A stretch of 64,000 nt of DNA from Candidatus Accumulibacter aalborgensis (GCF_900089955.1 NZ_FLQX01000105.1:1-64000), one strand, 5' to 3'. Positions 8,886-18,780 are shown, counted from the stretch's first letter. Program-made: numbers and translations. The notes: generated from the sequence alone by a model not told the origin.

Positions 8886-11777
8886 ATGAAACGCATGCTG
8901 TTTAACGCAACACAGGCCGAGGAACTCCGTGTTGCCATTGTCGACGGTCAGAAGCTGATTGACCTGGACATTGAGTCGGCCGCCAAGGAACAGAAAAAGA
9001 GCAACATTTACAAGGCAGTCATTACCCGCATCGAGCCTAGCCTGGAAGCCGCTTTTATCGATTACGGGTCAGAACGACACGGTTTTCTGCCCTTCAAGGA
9101 AGTCTCCCGCGCCTTCTTCCAGCCTGGCGTCGAAGCGAATCGCGCGACGATCAAGGAAGCGCTGCGCGAAGGACAGGAACTGATCGTTCAGGTCGACAAG
9201 GACGAGCGGGGCAACAAGGGTGCCGCGCTGACGACCTTCGTCAGCCTCGCCGGGCGCTACCTGGTCCTGATGCCCAACAACCCGCGCGGCGGCGGCGTCT
9301 CGCGGCGTGTCGAGGGCAGCGAACGCACTGAACTACGCGAAGTCATGGATGCCTTGCCGGTGCCGTCGGGAATGAGCCTGATCGCGCGCACCGCGGCGAT
9401 CGGGCGCAACGGCGAAGAACTGCAATGGGACCTCAACTACCTGTTGCAGTTGTGGAAGGCCATCGAGGGCGCCGCACACGAACAGAAAGGCGCCTTCCTG
9501 ATCTACCAGGAGGGCAGCCTGGTCATCCGTGCGATCCGCGACTACTTTCAACCCGATATCGGTGAAATCCTGATCGACACCGATGAAGTCTTCGACCAGG
9601 CGCAGCAATTCATGGCGCATGTGATGCCGGGGACGGTCAATCGCATCAAACGCTATCGCGACGATGTGCCCTTGTTTTCGCGTTTCCAGATCGAGCATCA
9701 GATCGAGTCCGCCTACTCGCGCCAGGTCAGCCTGCCGTCGGGTGGCGCGATCGTCATTGACCATACCGAAGCGCTGGTATCGGTCGATGTGAACTCGGGT
9801 CGGGCGACGCGTGGCGCAGACATCGAAGAAACAGCCCTGAAAACCAACCTCGAAGCCGCTGAAGAGGTGGCTCGCCAACTGCGCCTGCGCGATCTTGGCG
9901 GCCTGATCATCATCGACTTCATCGACATGGAAAACCTGCGCAATCAGCGCGAAGTCGAAAACCGTGTCCGCGACGCACTGCGCTTCGACCGCGCGCGCGT
10001 GCAGACCGGCAAGATCAGCCGCTTCGGCCTGCTCGAGTTGTCACGCCAGCGCCTGCGTCCGGCGCTCGCTGAAACCAGCTACATCCCCTGCCCTCGCTGT
10101 TCCGGGACGGGTCACATCCGCAGCACCGAATCGGCCGCCCTGCACATCCTGCGCATCCTCGAAGAAGAGGCCATGAAGGACAACACGGCTACCGTCCATG
10201 CCCAGGTGCCGGTCGATGTCGCGACTTTCCTGCTCAACGAAAAGCGCACCGACGTCCAGGCGGTCGAACTGCGGCACAAGGTGACCATCCTTCTGATTCC
10301 CAACATCCACCTCGAAACGCCACAGCACACGATGGTCCGCGTTCGCCACGACGACCTGCTCCAGGACGAGTTGCAACAACCGTCGTACCGCATGGTCGAC
10401 ATGCCGACGAGCGAAGAGAACGCCGAGGCATCGCCCACAGCAGAAGCCAGAGTTCCTCGCCCGGAAGCGGCGATCAAAGGCGTCACCTCGTCGCAACCGG
10501 CGCCGCTGGTCGCCGAAAGGCAAGCGGCGACGGCTGCACAGCCGACCATTGCCCCTAGCCACTTCCTGGCCAGGATCCTGTCCTGGTTCCGCCACAAGCC
10601 GGAACCCGCACCGGTCGCTGAACCCTCGCCGCCGAAACCGGCCAGCAACCCGCCGCGCGAGGCAGCACGCGATACTCGCCGGGGCGCCGGTCGCCCCACT
10701 CGCCGCGACGAGACCCGCGAAGCTCCCGAGGCCCGCGTTTCTCGAGAGCCGAGGGAGACGACAGCGCAACCGGCTGCGGCGCAGACCCGCAACGAAGCTC
10801 AGAGAGTTCGTGAACCGCGCCCCCCGCGCGAGCCGCGTGAACCTCGCGACCCGAACGAGGTACGCGAGCCACGTCGCCAGCGGGCCGAGCCGCGTCCGGA
10901 GCGCAAAGAGCAGACCACGGTAGCGGCAACAGCCAGTCGAACCGACGTTCAGCCAGCCATCGCCCCTGCGGCTATCGCCCCTCCGCTTGACGCCCTCGTC
11001 CTCCCCACGCAGACGCCGACCACCGAGGAGGCAGCAGGCAGCGGCTCACGTCGTCGTGGGCGACGCGGTGGCCGCCGCGAGCGCGGCGAGCGAACCGAGA
11101 ACCCCGCCGAGGTTCAGAACGATGGACTCGTAGCGACCGCCGCCCCTGAAGCAGACGGCCTCGCCACCACGCCGCCCGCGGCAACGACCGGCCAGGCTGC
11201 CGCCGTGACCGCTGTCGCTGCGCCAAGCGCGGAGCAGCCAGACACAGCCATCGCCGAGACTCCGCCGGCCAATGCCGGCGCGACCGAGGCGCCGGCGGAT
11301 CCCGTTGAGGTCCAGGTAGCCACTGTCGCGGCAGTTCCCGCAACGACTGTCGATCAGCGTACAGCCGACGACACGCCACCCAAGGTGCCGGAGGCCGTCG
11401 CCGCAGCGGCAGCCATCAGCGCATCGGCAACGGACCGGGCCGAGGACGAAGCGGCAGCGGTCGTCCAGACGCCAGCCACGGTCGAAGATCCGGTCACAAA
11501 TCCGGTCGCCATCGCGCCCGAGGCGGTCGTCGATCTGCCGGCGCCAGACTCGGCGCCAAGCGCACCGATCGCACCGATCGCACCCGCTGCGTCATCGGCA
11601 CCCGCGCTGACCATCGAGCAGGCTATCGAGGGAAGTGGTCTGGTCATGGTCGAAACGAGCAGCGACGAGGCCAGTGGGTGGCAGCCGGAAGCGGTCGCGG
11701 CACCGCAGCCACGACGCAGACGCGCCGCGGTGGTCGTCGCCGACGAACCGCTGGTGATGGTCGAAACACGAAAGTAG
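8886..11777 (+). CDS. rne: Ribonuclease E
   Basis: This 963-residue endoribonuclease is the core of the RNA degradosome. The start at ATG 8886 ([20 protein letters not shown]) fits the family N-terminus and has GGGAG upstream; an earlier in-frame start is not needed. The S1 domain covers about 35-125. The catalytic DNase I-like region has [11 protein letters not shown] and [13 protein letters not shown], carrying the two metal-binding Asp residues. The zinc-link motif is CPRCSGTG near residue 402. The C-terminal ~450 residues are low-complexity and probably disordered, with an Arg/Pro-rich RNA-binding stretch (about 610-690), Ala/Pro-rich tracts, and a repeated LVMVET motif at the very end. 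Partner-binding sites for degradosome enzymes would be expected there. It is divergent from rluC. Confidence 0.96.
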   Translation: MKRMLFNATQAEELRVAIVDGQKLIDLDIESAAKEQKKSNIYKAVITRIEPSLEAAFIDYGSERHGFLPFKEVSRAFFQPGVEANRATIKEALREGQELIVQVDKDERGNKGAALTTFVSLAGRYLVLMPNNPRGGGVSRRVEGSERTELREVMDALPVPSGMSLIARTAAIGRNGEELQWDLNYLLQLWKAIEGAAHEQKGAFLIYQEGSLVIRAIRDYFQPDIGEILIDTDEVFDQAQQFMAHVMPGTVNRIKRYRDDVPLFSRFQIEHQIESAYSRQVSLPSGGAIVIDHTEALVSVDVNSGRATRGADIEETALKTNLEAAEEVARQLRLRDLGGLIIIDFIDMENLRNQREVENRVRDALRFDRARVQTGKISRFGLLELSRQRLRPALAETSYIPCPRCSGTGHIRSTESAALHILRILEEEAMKDNTATVHAQVPVDVATFLLNEKRTDVQAVELRHKVTILLIPNIHLETPQHTMVRVRHDDLLQDELQQPSYRMVDMPTSEENAEASPTAEARVPRPEAAIKGVTSSQPAPLVAERQAATAAQPTIAPSHFLARILSWFRHKPEPAPVAEPSPPKPASNPPREAARDTRRGAGRPTRRDETREAPEARVSREPRETTAQPAAAQTRNEAQRVREPRPPREPREPRDPNEVREPRRQRAEPRPERKEQTTVAATASRTDVQPAIAPAAIAPPLDALVLPTQTPTTEEAAGSGSRRRGRRGGRRERGERTENPAEVQNDGLVATAAPEADGLATTPPAATTGQAAAVTAVAAPSAEQPDTAIAETPPANAGATEAPADPVEVQVATVAAVPATTVDQRTADDTPPKVPEAVAAAAAISASATDRAEDEAAAVVQTPATVEDPVTNPVAIAPEAVVDLPAPDSAPSAPIAPIAPAASSAPALTIEQAIEGSGLVMVETSSDEASGWQPEAVAAPQPRRRRAAVVVADEPLVMVETRK

Positions 11778-11869
11778 ACCATCCGTCCAATGCGGGCGGG
11801 GGCCGGGGTTCCCTTCTTCTGCAGGGAGTACCTACCGGGGAGATCCGGCCACCGTCCGAGGAGCGCCAC

Positions 11870-12841
11870 ATGATTCACTGCCCAATCCCTTACTGGCTAC
11901 TGGCGGCAGCCCTTGCCGCGCTGCTCGCCGCCTGTGGTCACGATCAGCCCGCGTTTTTCCAGGGCTACGTCGAGGGCGAGTACCTCTACCTGGCTGCACC
12001 GCAAGCAGGTTACCTCAAGTCGCTCGACAGCCCTCGTGGCAGTCGCGTCACCGAAGGTCAAGCGGTTTTCGCCATTTCCAGAGACCCCGATTCGCAAACC
12101 CTGGCCGAAGCCGAAGCTCGCGCGGGGTCGGCCCGCCAGAAGTTGAAGAACCTCAGCGAGCCGCGCCGACTGCCCGAGATCGCTGCCCTCGAGGCCCAGG
12201 TTCGCGCCGCCGACGCCTCCCTGCAACTGGCACAAAGCCAGCTCCGCCAGCAGGAAACGCTGGCTCGGCAACGTTTCGTCTCGCAGGCCAGGCTAGACGA
12301 AGCCACGGCTGCCCGTGACCGCAGTGCAGCCGAACTGGACGCCGCCAGACAACAGTTGGCCAGCTTCCGGATTTCCCTTGGCCGCCAGGCCGAAGTTTCC
12401 GGCGCCGAGGCCGACCTCGAGGCGGCGGCGGCCGTGGCGGCACAGAAGCGCTGGCTGGTGGAGCGCAAGGCGGTCAGCGCTCCCGTTGCAGGCGAGATCG
12501 CCGACACCTACTACCAACCGGGAGAATGGGTGCCGGCAGGTGCACCGGTCGCCAGTTTGCTACCCGACGCTCGCCGCCGCCTGCGTTTCTACGTACCTGC
12601 AGCGCTGATCGCCACGGTTCAGCCAGGCCAGAGCGTCGAAGCGCGCTGCGATGGCTGTGGCGAACCGATCAAGGCGACGATCGACTTCATCGCGCCGCAG
12701 GTCGAATACACGCCGCCGGTGATCTACAGCCGCGGCAGCCGCGAGAAGCTCGTCTTCCGCGTCGAAGCGTCGCCGGCGCCGGCGCAGGCCGCCACCCTGC
12801 GTCCAGGACTGCCGGTCGACGTGCGCCTGGCTGCGAACTGA
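11870..12841 (+). CDS. HlyD-family periplasmic adaptor lipoprotein (YbhG-like)
   Basis: This 323-residue membrane-fusion protein pairs with the ABC exporter encoded next. ATG 11870 has GAGGAG upstream. The N-terminus is a lipoprotein signal with lipobox LAAC (Cys22), so it is probably anchored in the inner membrane. A lipoyl-like half motif (QAGYLKSLDSPRGSRVTEGQ) is followed by a long alpha-hairpin rich in Ala, Gln and Arg (about 80-200). The second lipoyl half is VSAPVAGEIADTYYQPGEWV and then a beta-barrel domain. It is shorter than HlyD and closest in style to YbhG/EmrA-type adaptors. It is separated by one base from the ATPase gene. The substrate is unknown; small toxic compounds are typical for the family. 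Confidence 0.88.
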   Translation: MIHCPIPYWLLAAALAALLAACGHDQPAFFQGYVEGEYLYLAAPQAGYLKSLDSPRGSRVTEGQAVFAISRDPDSQTLAEAEARAGSARQKLKNLSEPRRLPEIAALEAQVRAADASLQLAQSQLRQQETLARQRFVSQARLDEATAARDRSAAELDAARQQLASFRISLGRQAEVSGAEADLEAAAAVAAQKRWLVERKAVSAPVAGEIADTYYQPGEWVPAGAPVASLLPDARRRLRFYVPAALIATVQPGQSVEARCDGCGEPIKATIDFIAPQVEYTPPVIYSRGSREKLVFRVEASPAPAQAATLRPGLPVDVRLAAN

Positions 12842-12842
12842 C

Positions 12843-13772
12843 ATGGACGATGACGCGCTGGCGATCGACGTCGCCGGCATCAACAAGCACTTTGGCGACA
12901 AGCACGTGGTCAAGGATCTGAGCCTGCAGGTCCGCCAGGGTGAGATCTACGGCTTCCTCGGGCCGAACGGCAGCGGCAAGACGACGTCGATCCGCATGCT
13001 CTGCGGCTTGTTGACGCCGGACAGCGGTCGCGGCACCTGCCTCGGGCTCGACGTACTGAAGGAAAGCGCGGCGATCAAGCGTCAGGTCGGCTACATGACC
13101 CAGAAATTCTCCTTGTGGGACGACCTGACGATTGGTGAGAATCTTGATTTCGTGGCGCGCATGTTCGGCATGAGCAATCGCCAACAGGCCGTGCACCAGA
13201 CCCTCGAAGAGCTCGGCCTCGGTGGCCGCAGCCGGCAGTTGGCCGGCACACTTTCCGGCGGCTGGAAGCAGCGTCTCGCACTCGCCTCGTGCCTGCTTCA
13301 TCAGCCCCGCCTGTTGCTCCTCGACGAACCGACCGCCGGCGTCGACCCCAAGGCGCGCCGTGATTTCTGGGAGGAAATCCACCGTCTTTCGGCGGCCGGG
13401 ATCACCGTCCTGGTCTCCACGCACTATATGGACGAGGCCGAACGCTGCCACCGCCTGGCCTACATTGCCTACGGCAGCCTGCTCGCCGCGGGTACCGCCA
13501 GCGAAGTGGTCGCCGGCTGCCAGCTCAATACCTGGGAAATCAGCGGCGACGGCATCCACCGCCTCGCCGAACGTCTGCGCCGCCTGCCAGGCGCCGAGCA
13601 GGTGGCCAGCTTCGGCGCTACGCTGCACGTCAGCGGCCCCGACGGCCCACGGCTGCAGGCCAGCCTGGAAACCCTGCGCGACGAAGCCGGACTGACCATC
13701 AGCGCAGTGGCGCCGTCGCTGGAAGACGCCTTCATCCATCTCATGCAGCACAGCCCGGACCCGTTCGGCTAA
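12843..13772 (+). CDS. ABC exporter ATP-binding subunit (YbhF/CcmA-like)
   Basis: This 309-residue ABC ATPase has Walker A GPNGSGKT (40-47), Q-loop YMTQKFSLWDDLT, signature LSGGWKQ (137-143) and Walker B LLLLDEP with TAGVDPKARR following. The H-loop is VSTHYMDEAERC. The LSGGWKQ signature with Trp is characteristic of the YbhF/YhiH and drug-exporter group. A C-terminal extension of about 70 residues precedes a conserved ISAVAPSLEDAFIHLM tail. Only a single ATPase domain is present; some relatives are tandem. It acts with the HlyD-like lipoprotein and the ABC-2 permease on either side. Confidence 0.93.
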   Translation: MDDDALAIDVAGINKHFGDKHVVKDLSLQVRQGEIYGFLGPNGSGKTTSIRMLCGLLTPDSGRGTCLGLDVLKESAAIKRQVGYMTQKFSLWDDLTIGENLDFVARMFGMSNRQQAVHQTLEELGLGGRSRQLAGTLSGGWKQRLALASCLLHQPRLLLLDEPTAGVDPKARRDFWEEIHRLSAAGITVLVSTHYMDEAERCHRLAYIAYGSLLAAGTASEVVAGCQLNTWEISGDGIHRLAERLRRLPGAEQVASFGATLHVSGPDGPRLQASLETLRDEAGLTISAVAPSLEDAFIHLMQHSPDPFG

Positions 13773-13776
13773 AATC

Positions 13777-14898
13777 ATGCGCGGCTTCTCGTTCTCCCGC
13801 TGGTTCGGCATCCTGCTCAAGGAGTTCATCCAGTTGAGGCGCGACCGGCTGACCTTCGGCATGATCGTCGGCATTCCAATCATGCAGTTGCTGCTCTTCG
13901 GTTTCGCCATCAACTCCGACCCGAAACACCTGCCCACCGCGGTCGTCATGGCCGACCCCGGACCGTTCGCGCGCGCCTACGTCGCCGCGATGGCGAACAG
14001 CGACTATTTTCAGATCGCCGGCCAGGTCGACGAGCAGCAGGCGAGCAAACTCCTCGACCGTGGCGAAGTCCAGTTCGTGGTCACCTTCCCGCCGGGTTTT
14101 CACCGCGATCTGCTGCGCGGCAGGAGCCCGACGCTGGTGGTCGAAGCCGATGCCACCGACCCGATGGCCACCGGCGGCGCCATCTCGGTGCTCAATCACC
14201 TCGGACTGGAGGTCTTCGCGCCTGATTTGCCCGGCCTGCAGCGCCCTCCGACGCCGCCCATGGAACTGCGTATCCATCGCCGCTACAACCCCGAAGGCAT
14301 CACTGCCTACAATGTCGTCCCCGGTCTGCTCGGCGTCATTCTGACCATGACCATGGTCCTGATGACCGGCCTGGCGATGACCCGCGAGCGCGAGCGCGGC
14401 ACCTTCGAGAACCTCCTGGCGACACCCGCGACGCCGCTCGAGGTGATGACCGGCAAGATCGTTCCTTATATCCTGATCGGTCTGGTCCAGGTAACCCTGA
14501 TCCTGCTGGCTGCCCGCTGGCTGTTCGACGTGCCGATGCACGGCAGCCTGCTCCTGTTGTACACCGTCGTGCTGTTGTTCATTTGTGCCAACCTGACGCT
14601 CGGCATCACTTTCAGCTCGATCGCCCAGAACCAGTTGCAGGCGATGCAGATGACCTTCTTCTTCTTCCTGCCGTCGATGTTGCTCTCCGGTTTCATGTTC
14701 CCGTTCCGCGGCATGCCCGAATGGGCGCAGGTAGTCGGTAACATTCTACCGCTCACCCATTTCCTGCTCCTCGTGCGGGGAATCCTGCTCAAGGGCAACG
14801 GCATCGACATGCTTTGGCAACAGGTCTGGCCAATCCTCGCCTTCATCGCCGTGGTCCTCGCCATCGGCCTCAAGACCTTCCGCAAGACGCTGGATTGA
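13777..14898 (+). CDS. ABC-2 type transporter permease (YbhR/YbhS-like)
   Basis: This 373-residue permease has an N-terminal helix (MIVGIPIMQLLLFGFAINSD), a large extracytoplasmic domain (about 50-170), and five C-terminal helices. The conserved TRERERGTFENLLATP motif marks the ABC2_membrane_3 family. The start is four bases after the ATPase stop. E. coli-type systems often carry two permeases; only one is seen here, so it probably homodimerises. The C-terminus (IGLKTFRKTLD) is intact. The stop TGA at 14896-14898 is in the same frame as the downstream sensor, which begins without its own N-terminal region. Confidence 0.92.
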   Translation: MRGFSFSRWFGILLKEFIQLRRDRLTFGMIVGIPIMQLLLFGFAINSDPKHLPTAVVMADPGPFARAYVAAMANSDYFQIAGQVDEQQASKLLDRGEVQFVVTFPPGFHRDLLRGRSPTLVVEADATDPMATGGAISVLNHLGLEVFAPDLPGLQRPPTPPMELRIHRRYNPEGITAYNVVPGLLGVILTMTMVLMTGLAMTRERERGTFENLLATPATPLEVMTGKIVPYILIGLVQVTLILLAARWLFDVPMHGSLLLLYTVVLLFICANLTLGITFSSIAQNQLQAMQMTFFFFLPSMLLSGFMFPFRGMPEWAQVVGNILPLTHFLLLVRGILLKGNGIDMLWQQVWPILAFIAVVLAIGLKTFRKTLD

Positions 14899-14916
14899 CC
14901 GCAGTGGCTTGCTGCG

Positions 14917-17900
14917 TTGATAGCCACCGGCGACGGCCTGGTGCGCTTCGACGGCTACCGCTTCCGCCCGCAGGAAAGAGAAAGTCCGGACCCTGCGGCG
15001 CGCAACCTGGGCTGGATCCGATCTTTGCTGGCGGGGCGCGATGGCCGCCTGTGGATAGGCACCGAATGGGATGGCCTGGCGGTCTACGACCCGGCGAGCG
15101 AACGGGTCGTTTTCTACCGCAGCGACAGCGACCAGACCGGCGGCGAAAAATCGGCCACCAGCGGCGCGCTGCCAACGATTCGCGCACTGGCCGAGGATAG
15201 CGGCGGCGAAATATGGGTCGGCAGTGAGGGCGGCGGGCTGGATCTCTTCGACCCCAAGAGCGGCAGCTTTTCCCACCACCGGCATTCGAGCCAGCTCGGC
15301 AGCCTGCCCGACGATCGGGTGCAAGCGCTGCTGGTCGACCGCCAGGGCGCACTGTGGGTCGGCACCTGGGCGGGCTTGAGCCGTCGCCGCCTGGGCAGCA
15401 AGCACTTCGAACCGATCTTCGCGCACCAAGGCGCCGGAAGGGGCGCCGGACTGGCCGGTCACATCGTACAAGCTCTGTTCGAGGCGTCGGATGGGCGCAT
15501 CTGGGTGGGCACGCAGCAAGGCGACCTGGCGATCATCGACCCGACGACGACCAAGGGTCTGCTGCTCGATCCGGTCTCAGGCGTGGTCAGCCAGCTCGCG
15601 GTGTCCAGTCTGGTCGAGTCGCCAGCCGGACAGATCTGGGTCGGCCGAGCCTCGGGAATCGATCTGTATGACGTACGCAGCGGCCACCTGGTGCGGCGAC
15701 TGACACACGATCTGCGCAAGCGTGCCGGTCTGGCGGGCAATGAGGTGACCGCGCTGATCCGCGATCACGCCGGCCTCATCTGGGTGGGTGGCTTTGGCGT
15801 CGGTCTGCAGCGCCACGATCCGAGCAATCGCAGCATCTGGCTGCGCGGCGCCGACCCGCAGCCGGATAGCCCCTTCGCCGAAGCCGACGTGCGCAGCCTG
15901 CTGCAACTCGACAATGGCGAAATCTGGGCCGCTACCGAAAACGGTGGCGTGGCGGTGATGGACCGACAGTTGCGCGTCACCGGCGCTGTGCGGCCCCGGC
16001 CGCCGGTGCAAGCCCAGTCGGCTGCTCGGACACCTGGGCAAGCCCAGCCGCCGGCGCGCATTGAGGCGATGGCGCAGGCCAGCGATGGTACCGTCTGGCT
16101 GGGCGCCGATGCCCAGATCTATCAGTTCACCCGAAGCCACCGGCAACTCCGAATCCTGCCGCATGGCGGCGGCCTGACGCGACGTTTGCTGGCCAGCAGC
16201 GATGGCTCGTTGTGGGTGGCCACCCAGGATGGAGTCTTTCGCTTGCGGCCCGGCACAGGCGAAGTCGTTCGCCTCGGTCAACGGGGTGGGCAGCCACTGC
16301 GCGCTGATATCAACGCCCTCGCCGAGGCGCCAGACGGTAGCGTCTGGGTGGGCAGCGGCAAGGGGCTCTTTCGCGTCGCTGCCGGTGACAGCCAACTGCA
16401 AGCGGTGACCACGCAGGCAGGCGCCGGGCTCGGTAGCCCCAGTATCATCGGACTTCTCTTCGACCACCGACAGACCCTGTGGGTGGACATCGCAGTGACC
16501 GGCCTGCATCGCATGATCGGCTGGGATGGCCAGCAGGCGACCTTCGACCGGGTCAGCGAACGCCACGGCATCGTCAGGCGGCCATTCGGTGGCAATTTGC
16601 TGGAGGACCGGCGCGGCCGAATCTGGACGCAGATGTACGTCTACGACCCGGCGACCGACCGCCTGGACGAGCTGACGGCAGCCGATGGTGCGGATCTCGG
16701 CATCGGCTGGTTTCTATCGCGCGCCAAGACAGCGGATGGCCGGCTCCTGTTCGGTGGCAGCAATGGCATTCTGGTGGTCAGGCCGGAACAGTTCGACGCC
16801 TCGGCCTACCAGCCGCCAGTGGTGATCTCGGAATTGCAGATCAACGGCCAGCGCCAATCGGCCGGACAGATCGCTGACGGACTGGAGATGCTGCCCGAGC
16901 AGCGCAGCTTCAGCCTGGCCTTGACCGCCTTCGACTACAGTGACCCCGCCCGCGTGCACTATGCCTACCACTTGCAAGGTTTTGACCCCGACTGGATCAA
17001 CACGACGGCCGACTCTCGCACCGCCAGCTACAGCAATCTGGGCCCCGACGACTATGTCCTGCGCGCGCGTGCAACCAACCGCAGCGGTCTCTGGAGCCCG
17101 CACGAACTGGCGGTCAAGGTACGCATACTGCCCGCCTGGTGGGAGACCTGGTGGTTCCGCCTGGCAGTGCTCTCACTGCTGGCGGCGATGGTGTACGCAG
17201 TGGTGTGCTGGCGCACCCGCCATCTGCGTTTGCGCCAGATAGCACTCGAACGTACGGTGCACGAGCGCACGGCCGATCTGGAAAAGCTCACCCTGGCGCT
17301 ACAGCAAGAGTCGGCCGCACTGGCGGAGGCCAGCCTGACCGACGCGTTGACCGGCTTGCGCAACCGCCGCTTCGTGGCGCAACACATCGACGCCGATGTG
17401 GCTCTGGCGGTGCGCGCGTACGAGAGTCACCTGCAGTACGGGGCAAGTTTGCGCGACGATGCCGATTTGATATTCTTCCTCTTTGACATCGATCATTTCA
17501 AGCAGGTGAACGATGGCCATGGGCATGCTGCCGGTGACGCGGTGATCAGGGAGATGTGCGCTCGACTGGTCGAGGTGTTTCGCGACAGCGATTACCTGGT
17601 TCGCTGGGGTGGTGAAGAATTCCTCGTCGTGGCGCGCGGGACAGCGCGCACTCATGCCGCCGAACTAGCCGAGCGGGCGCGGGCCGCTGTGGCGGATCAG
17701 CCCTTCGCGCTTGACGATGGCAGTTTGTTGTCCAGGACCTGCTCGATCGGTTTTTGCTGTTTCCCGCTGTCAACCCGGCATGCGGGCGCTCTGCGCTGGG
17801 ATGCCGTGGTCAATATTGCCGATGGCGCACTTTACGCGGTCAAGAACGCCGGCCGCAATGGCTGGCTGGGAGCGCTCAGCGCGAACAGCGAATCAGCCGA

Positions 17901-18000
17901 GGCCTTGCTCGCCTGGTCGCGCCGACCCTTCCTTGACTGGGCGCGCACCGGTGATTTGAACGTGGTCGGGTCGCCAGATCGCGACGCGGCCTGGCTGTAG
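14917..18000 (+). CDS. Two-component-regulator-propeller / Y_Y_Y diguanylate cyclase, 5'-truncated
   Basis: The open frame has 1027 residues. Repeated blade motifs (WIGTEWDGLAVYDP, WVGTQQGDLAIID, WVGSGKGLFRV) form one or two periplasmic-type beta-propellers over about 1-650. A Y_Y_Y domain follows (about 665-735), one transmembrane helix (about 745-766), a short coil and a GGDEF domain with GGEEF near 898. An RDSD product-inhibition site lies five residues before it. The cyclase therefore looks active, making cyclic di-GMP in response to an extracytoplasmic ligand. The first residues (IATGDGLVRFDGYRF) are the middle of a first blade, normally preceded by a signal peptide and about 50-80 residues. 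Only TTG 14917 is available, and the upstream frame hits the permease stop. The gene appears to have lost its 5' end. Confidence 0.85.
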   Translation: MIATGDGLVRFDGYRFRPQERESPDPAARNLGWIRSLLAGRDGRLWIGTEWDGLAVYDPASERVVFYRSDSDQTGGEKSATSGALPTIRALAEDSGGEIWVGSEGGGLDLFDPKSGSFSHHRHSSQLGSLPDDRVQALLVDRQGALWVGTWAGLSRRRLGSKHFEPIFAHQGAGRGAGLAGHIVQALFEASDGRIWVGTQQGDLAIIDPTTTKGLLLDPVSGVVSQLAVSSLVESPAGQIWVGRASGIDLYDVRSGHLVRRLTHDLRKRAGLAGNEVTALIRDHAGLIWVGGFGVGLQRHDPSNRSIWLRGADPQPDSPFAEADVRSLLQLDNGEIWAATENGGVAVMDRQLRVTGAVRPRPPVQAQSAARTPGQAQPPARIEAMAQASDGTVWLGADAQIYQFTRSHRQLRILPHGGGLTRRLLASSDGSLWVATQDGVFRLRPGTGEVVRLGQRGGQPLRADINALAEAPDGSVWVGSGKGLFRVAAGDSQLQAVTTQAGAGLGSPSIIGLLFDHRQTLWVDIAVTGLHRMIGWDGQQATFDRVSERHGIVRRPFGGNLLEDRRGRIWTQMYVYDPATDRLDELTAADGADLGIGWFLSRAKTADGRLLFGGSNGILVVRPEQFDASAYQPPVVISELQINGQRQSAGQIADGLEMLPEQRSFSLALTAFDYSDPARVHYAYHLQGFDPDWINTTADSRTASYSNLGPDDYVLRARATNRSGLWSPHELAVKVRILPAWWETWWFRLAVLSLLAAMVYAVVCWRTRHLRLRQIALERTVHERTADLEKLTLALQQESAALAEASLTDALTGLRNRRFVAQHIDADVALAVRAYESHLQYGASLRDDADLIFFLFDIDHFKQVNDGHGHAAGDAVIREMCARLVEVFRDSDYLVRWGGEEFLVVARGTARTHAAELAERARAAVADQPFALDDGSLLSRTCSIGFCCFPLSTRHAGALRWDAVVNIADGALYAVKNAGRNGWLGALSANSESAEALLAWSRRPFLDWARTGDLNVVGSPDRDAAWL

Positions 18001-18064
18001 TTCCTGTCCCCATGGAGCAAAGGTGAGCTGATCGCGACCAGCAGGCGATCGGCCAGCGGGAAGG

Positions 18065-18129
18065 AGTAGAATCGCCGCACTTCCTGCTCGGCGCGCGCGC
18101 CTGCCTCGATGCCTCAATCCAGTTATCTC
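18065..18129 (+). repeat. 65-bp repeat, copy A (5' end of TauE-like gene)
   Basis: The stretch from AGTAGAAT through the first seven codons of the TauE-like gene is repeated at 31061-31125. I count 56 identities in 65 aligned bases without gaps. The last 21 bases, from the ATG on, are identical. It covers the leader and start of a functional gene here. Confidence 0.85.
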
Positions 18130-18780
18130 GCCCTCTTGCTGATCGGCCTGCTCGGCGGCACGCACTGCGTCGTCATGTGCGGCGGGATCGTCGGCGCCTT
18201 GTCGATGGGCACGCCAGCGTCCTTCACGCTTCATCTGGCCTACAACCTGGGGCGGATGGTCAGCTATGCCACGGCTGGCGCAATCGCCGGCGCTGTCGGC
18301 GAGGCAAGCGTCGCCCTTTCCGGGCAGTTACCGCTGCGCGCCTTTCTTTATCTGCTCGCCAACCTGATGCTCATCGCGCTGGGCCTCTATCTGATGGGCG
18401 TCACCCGGGCGCTGGCGTTCAGCGAGCGTTTCGGCCAGAAACTGTGGCGCCATCTACAACCGCTGAGCCGGCCTTACCTGCCCGCACGGCGCGTCGCGCA
18501 GGCTTTCCCTCTCGGTCTGCTCTGGGGCTGGTTGCCCTGCGGCCTGGTCTACAGTGCGCTGGCGACCGCTCTGACCAGCGGCTCGGCCTTGAACGGCGCC
18601 GGACTGATGCTCGCCTTCGGCGCCGGCACCTTGCCCAATCTGCTCCTTGCCGGTCTGCTCGCCGCCCGCCTGCAGACCTATGCCCGCCTGCCGGCGGTGC
18701 GCATCGCGTCGGGACTGCTCGTTCTCGGTTTTGGCGTCTGGGGATTGATCGGGCTCATTCGCCTGGTTCTTCGGACCTAG
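18109..18780 (+). CDS. Sulfite exporter TauE/SafE-like (UreH/DsbD_2-type) membrane protein
   Basis: This 223-residue protein has about six transmembrane helices. The N-terminus has GGTHCVVMCGGIVGALS, with two conserved Cys and a His, which are potential metal or redox ligands. LGLLWGWLPCGLVYSALATA sits in the middle, again with a helix-embedded PCG. This is the urease-accessory-like/DsbD_2 transmembrane family, often encoded beside cbb3 oxidase assembly genes and copper P-type ATPases, where copper or heme-protein maturation is suspected. Here it stands alone between two cyclic-di-GMP genes. Its 5' end is duplicated upstream of the copper ATPase at 31150. A TAGAAT just upstream could be a -10 element; no clear -35 was found. 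Confidence 0.85.
   Translation: MPQSSYLALLLIGLLGGTHCVVMCGGIVGALSMGTPASFTLHLAYNLGRMVSYATAGAIAGAVGEASVALSGQLPLRAFLYLLANLMLIALGLYLMGVTRALAFSERFGQKLWRHLQPLSRPYLPARRVAQAFPLGLLWGWLPCGLVYSALATALTSGSALNGAGLMLAFGAGTLPNLLLAGLLAARLQTYARLPAVRIASGLLVLGFGVWGLIGLIRLVLRT

Noticed and set aside
12687-13949. 420-residue minus-strand open frame across the ABC exporter genes
   Set aside because: Shadow frame of well-recognised ABC transporter genes; no motif of its own.
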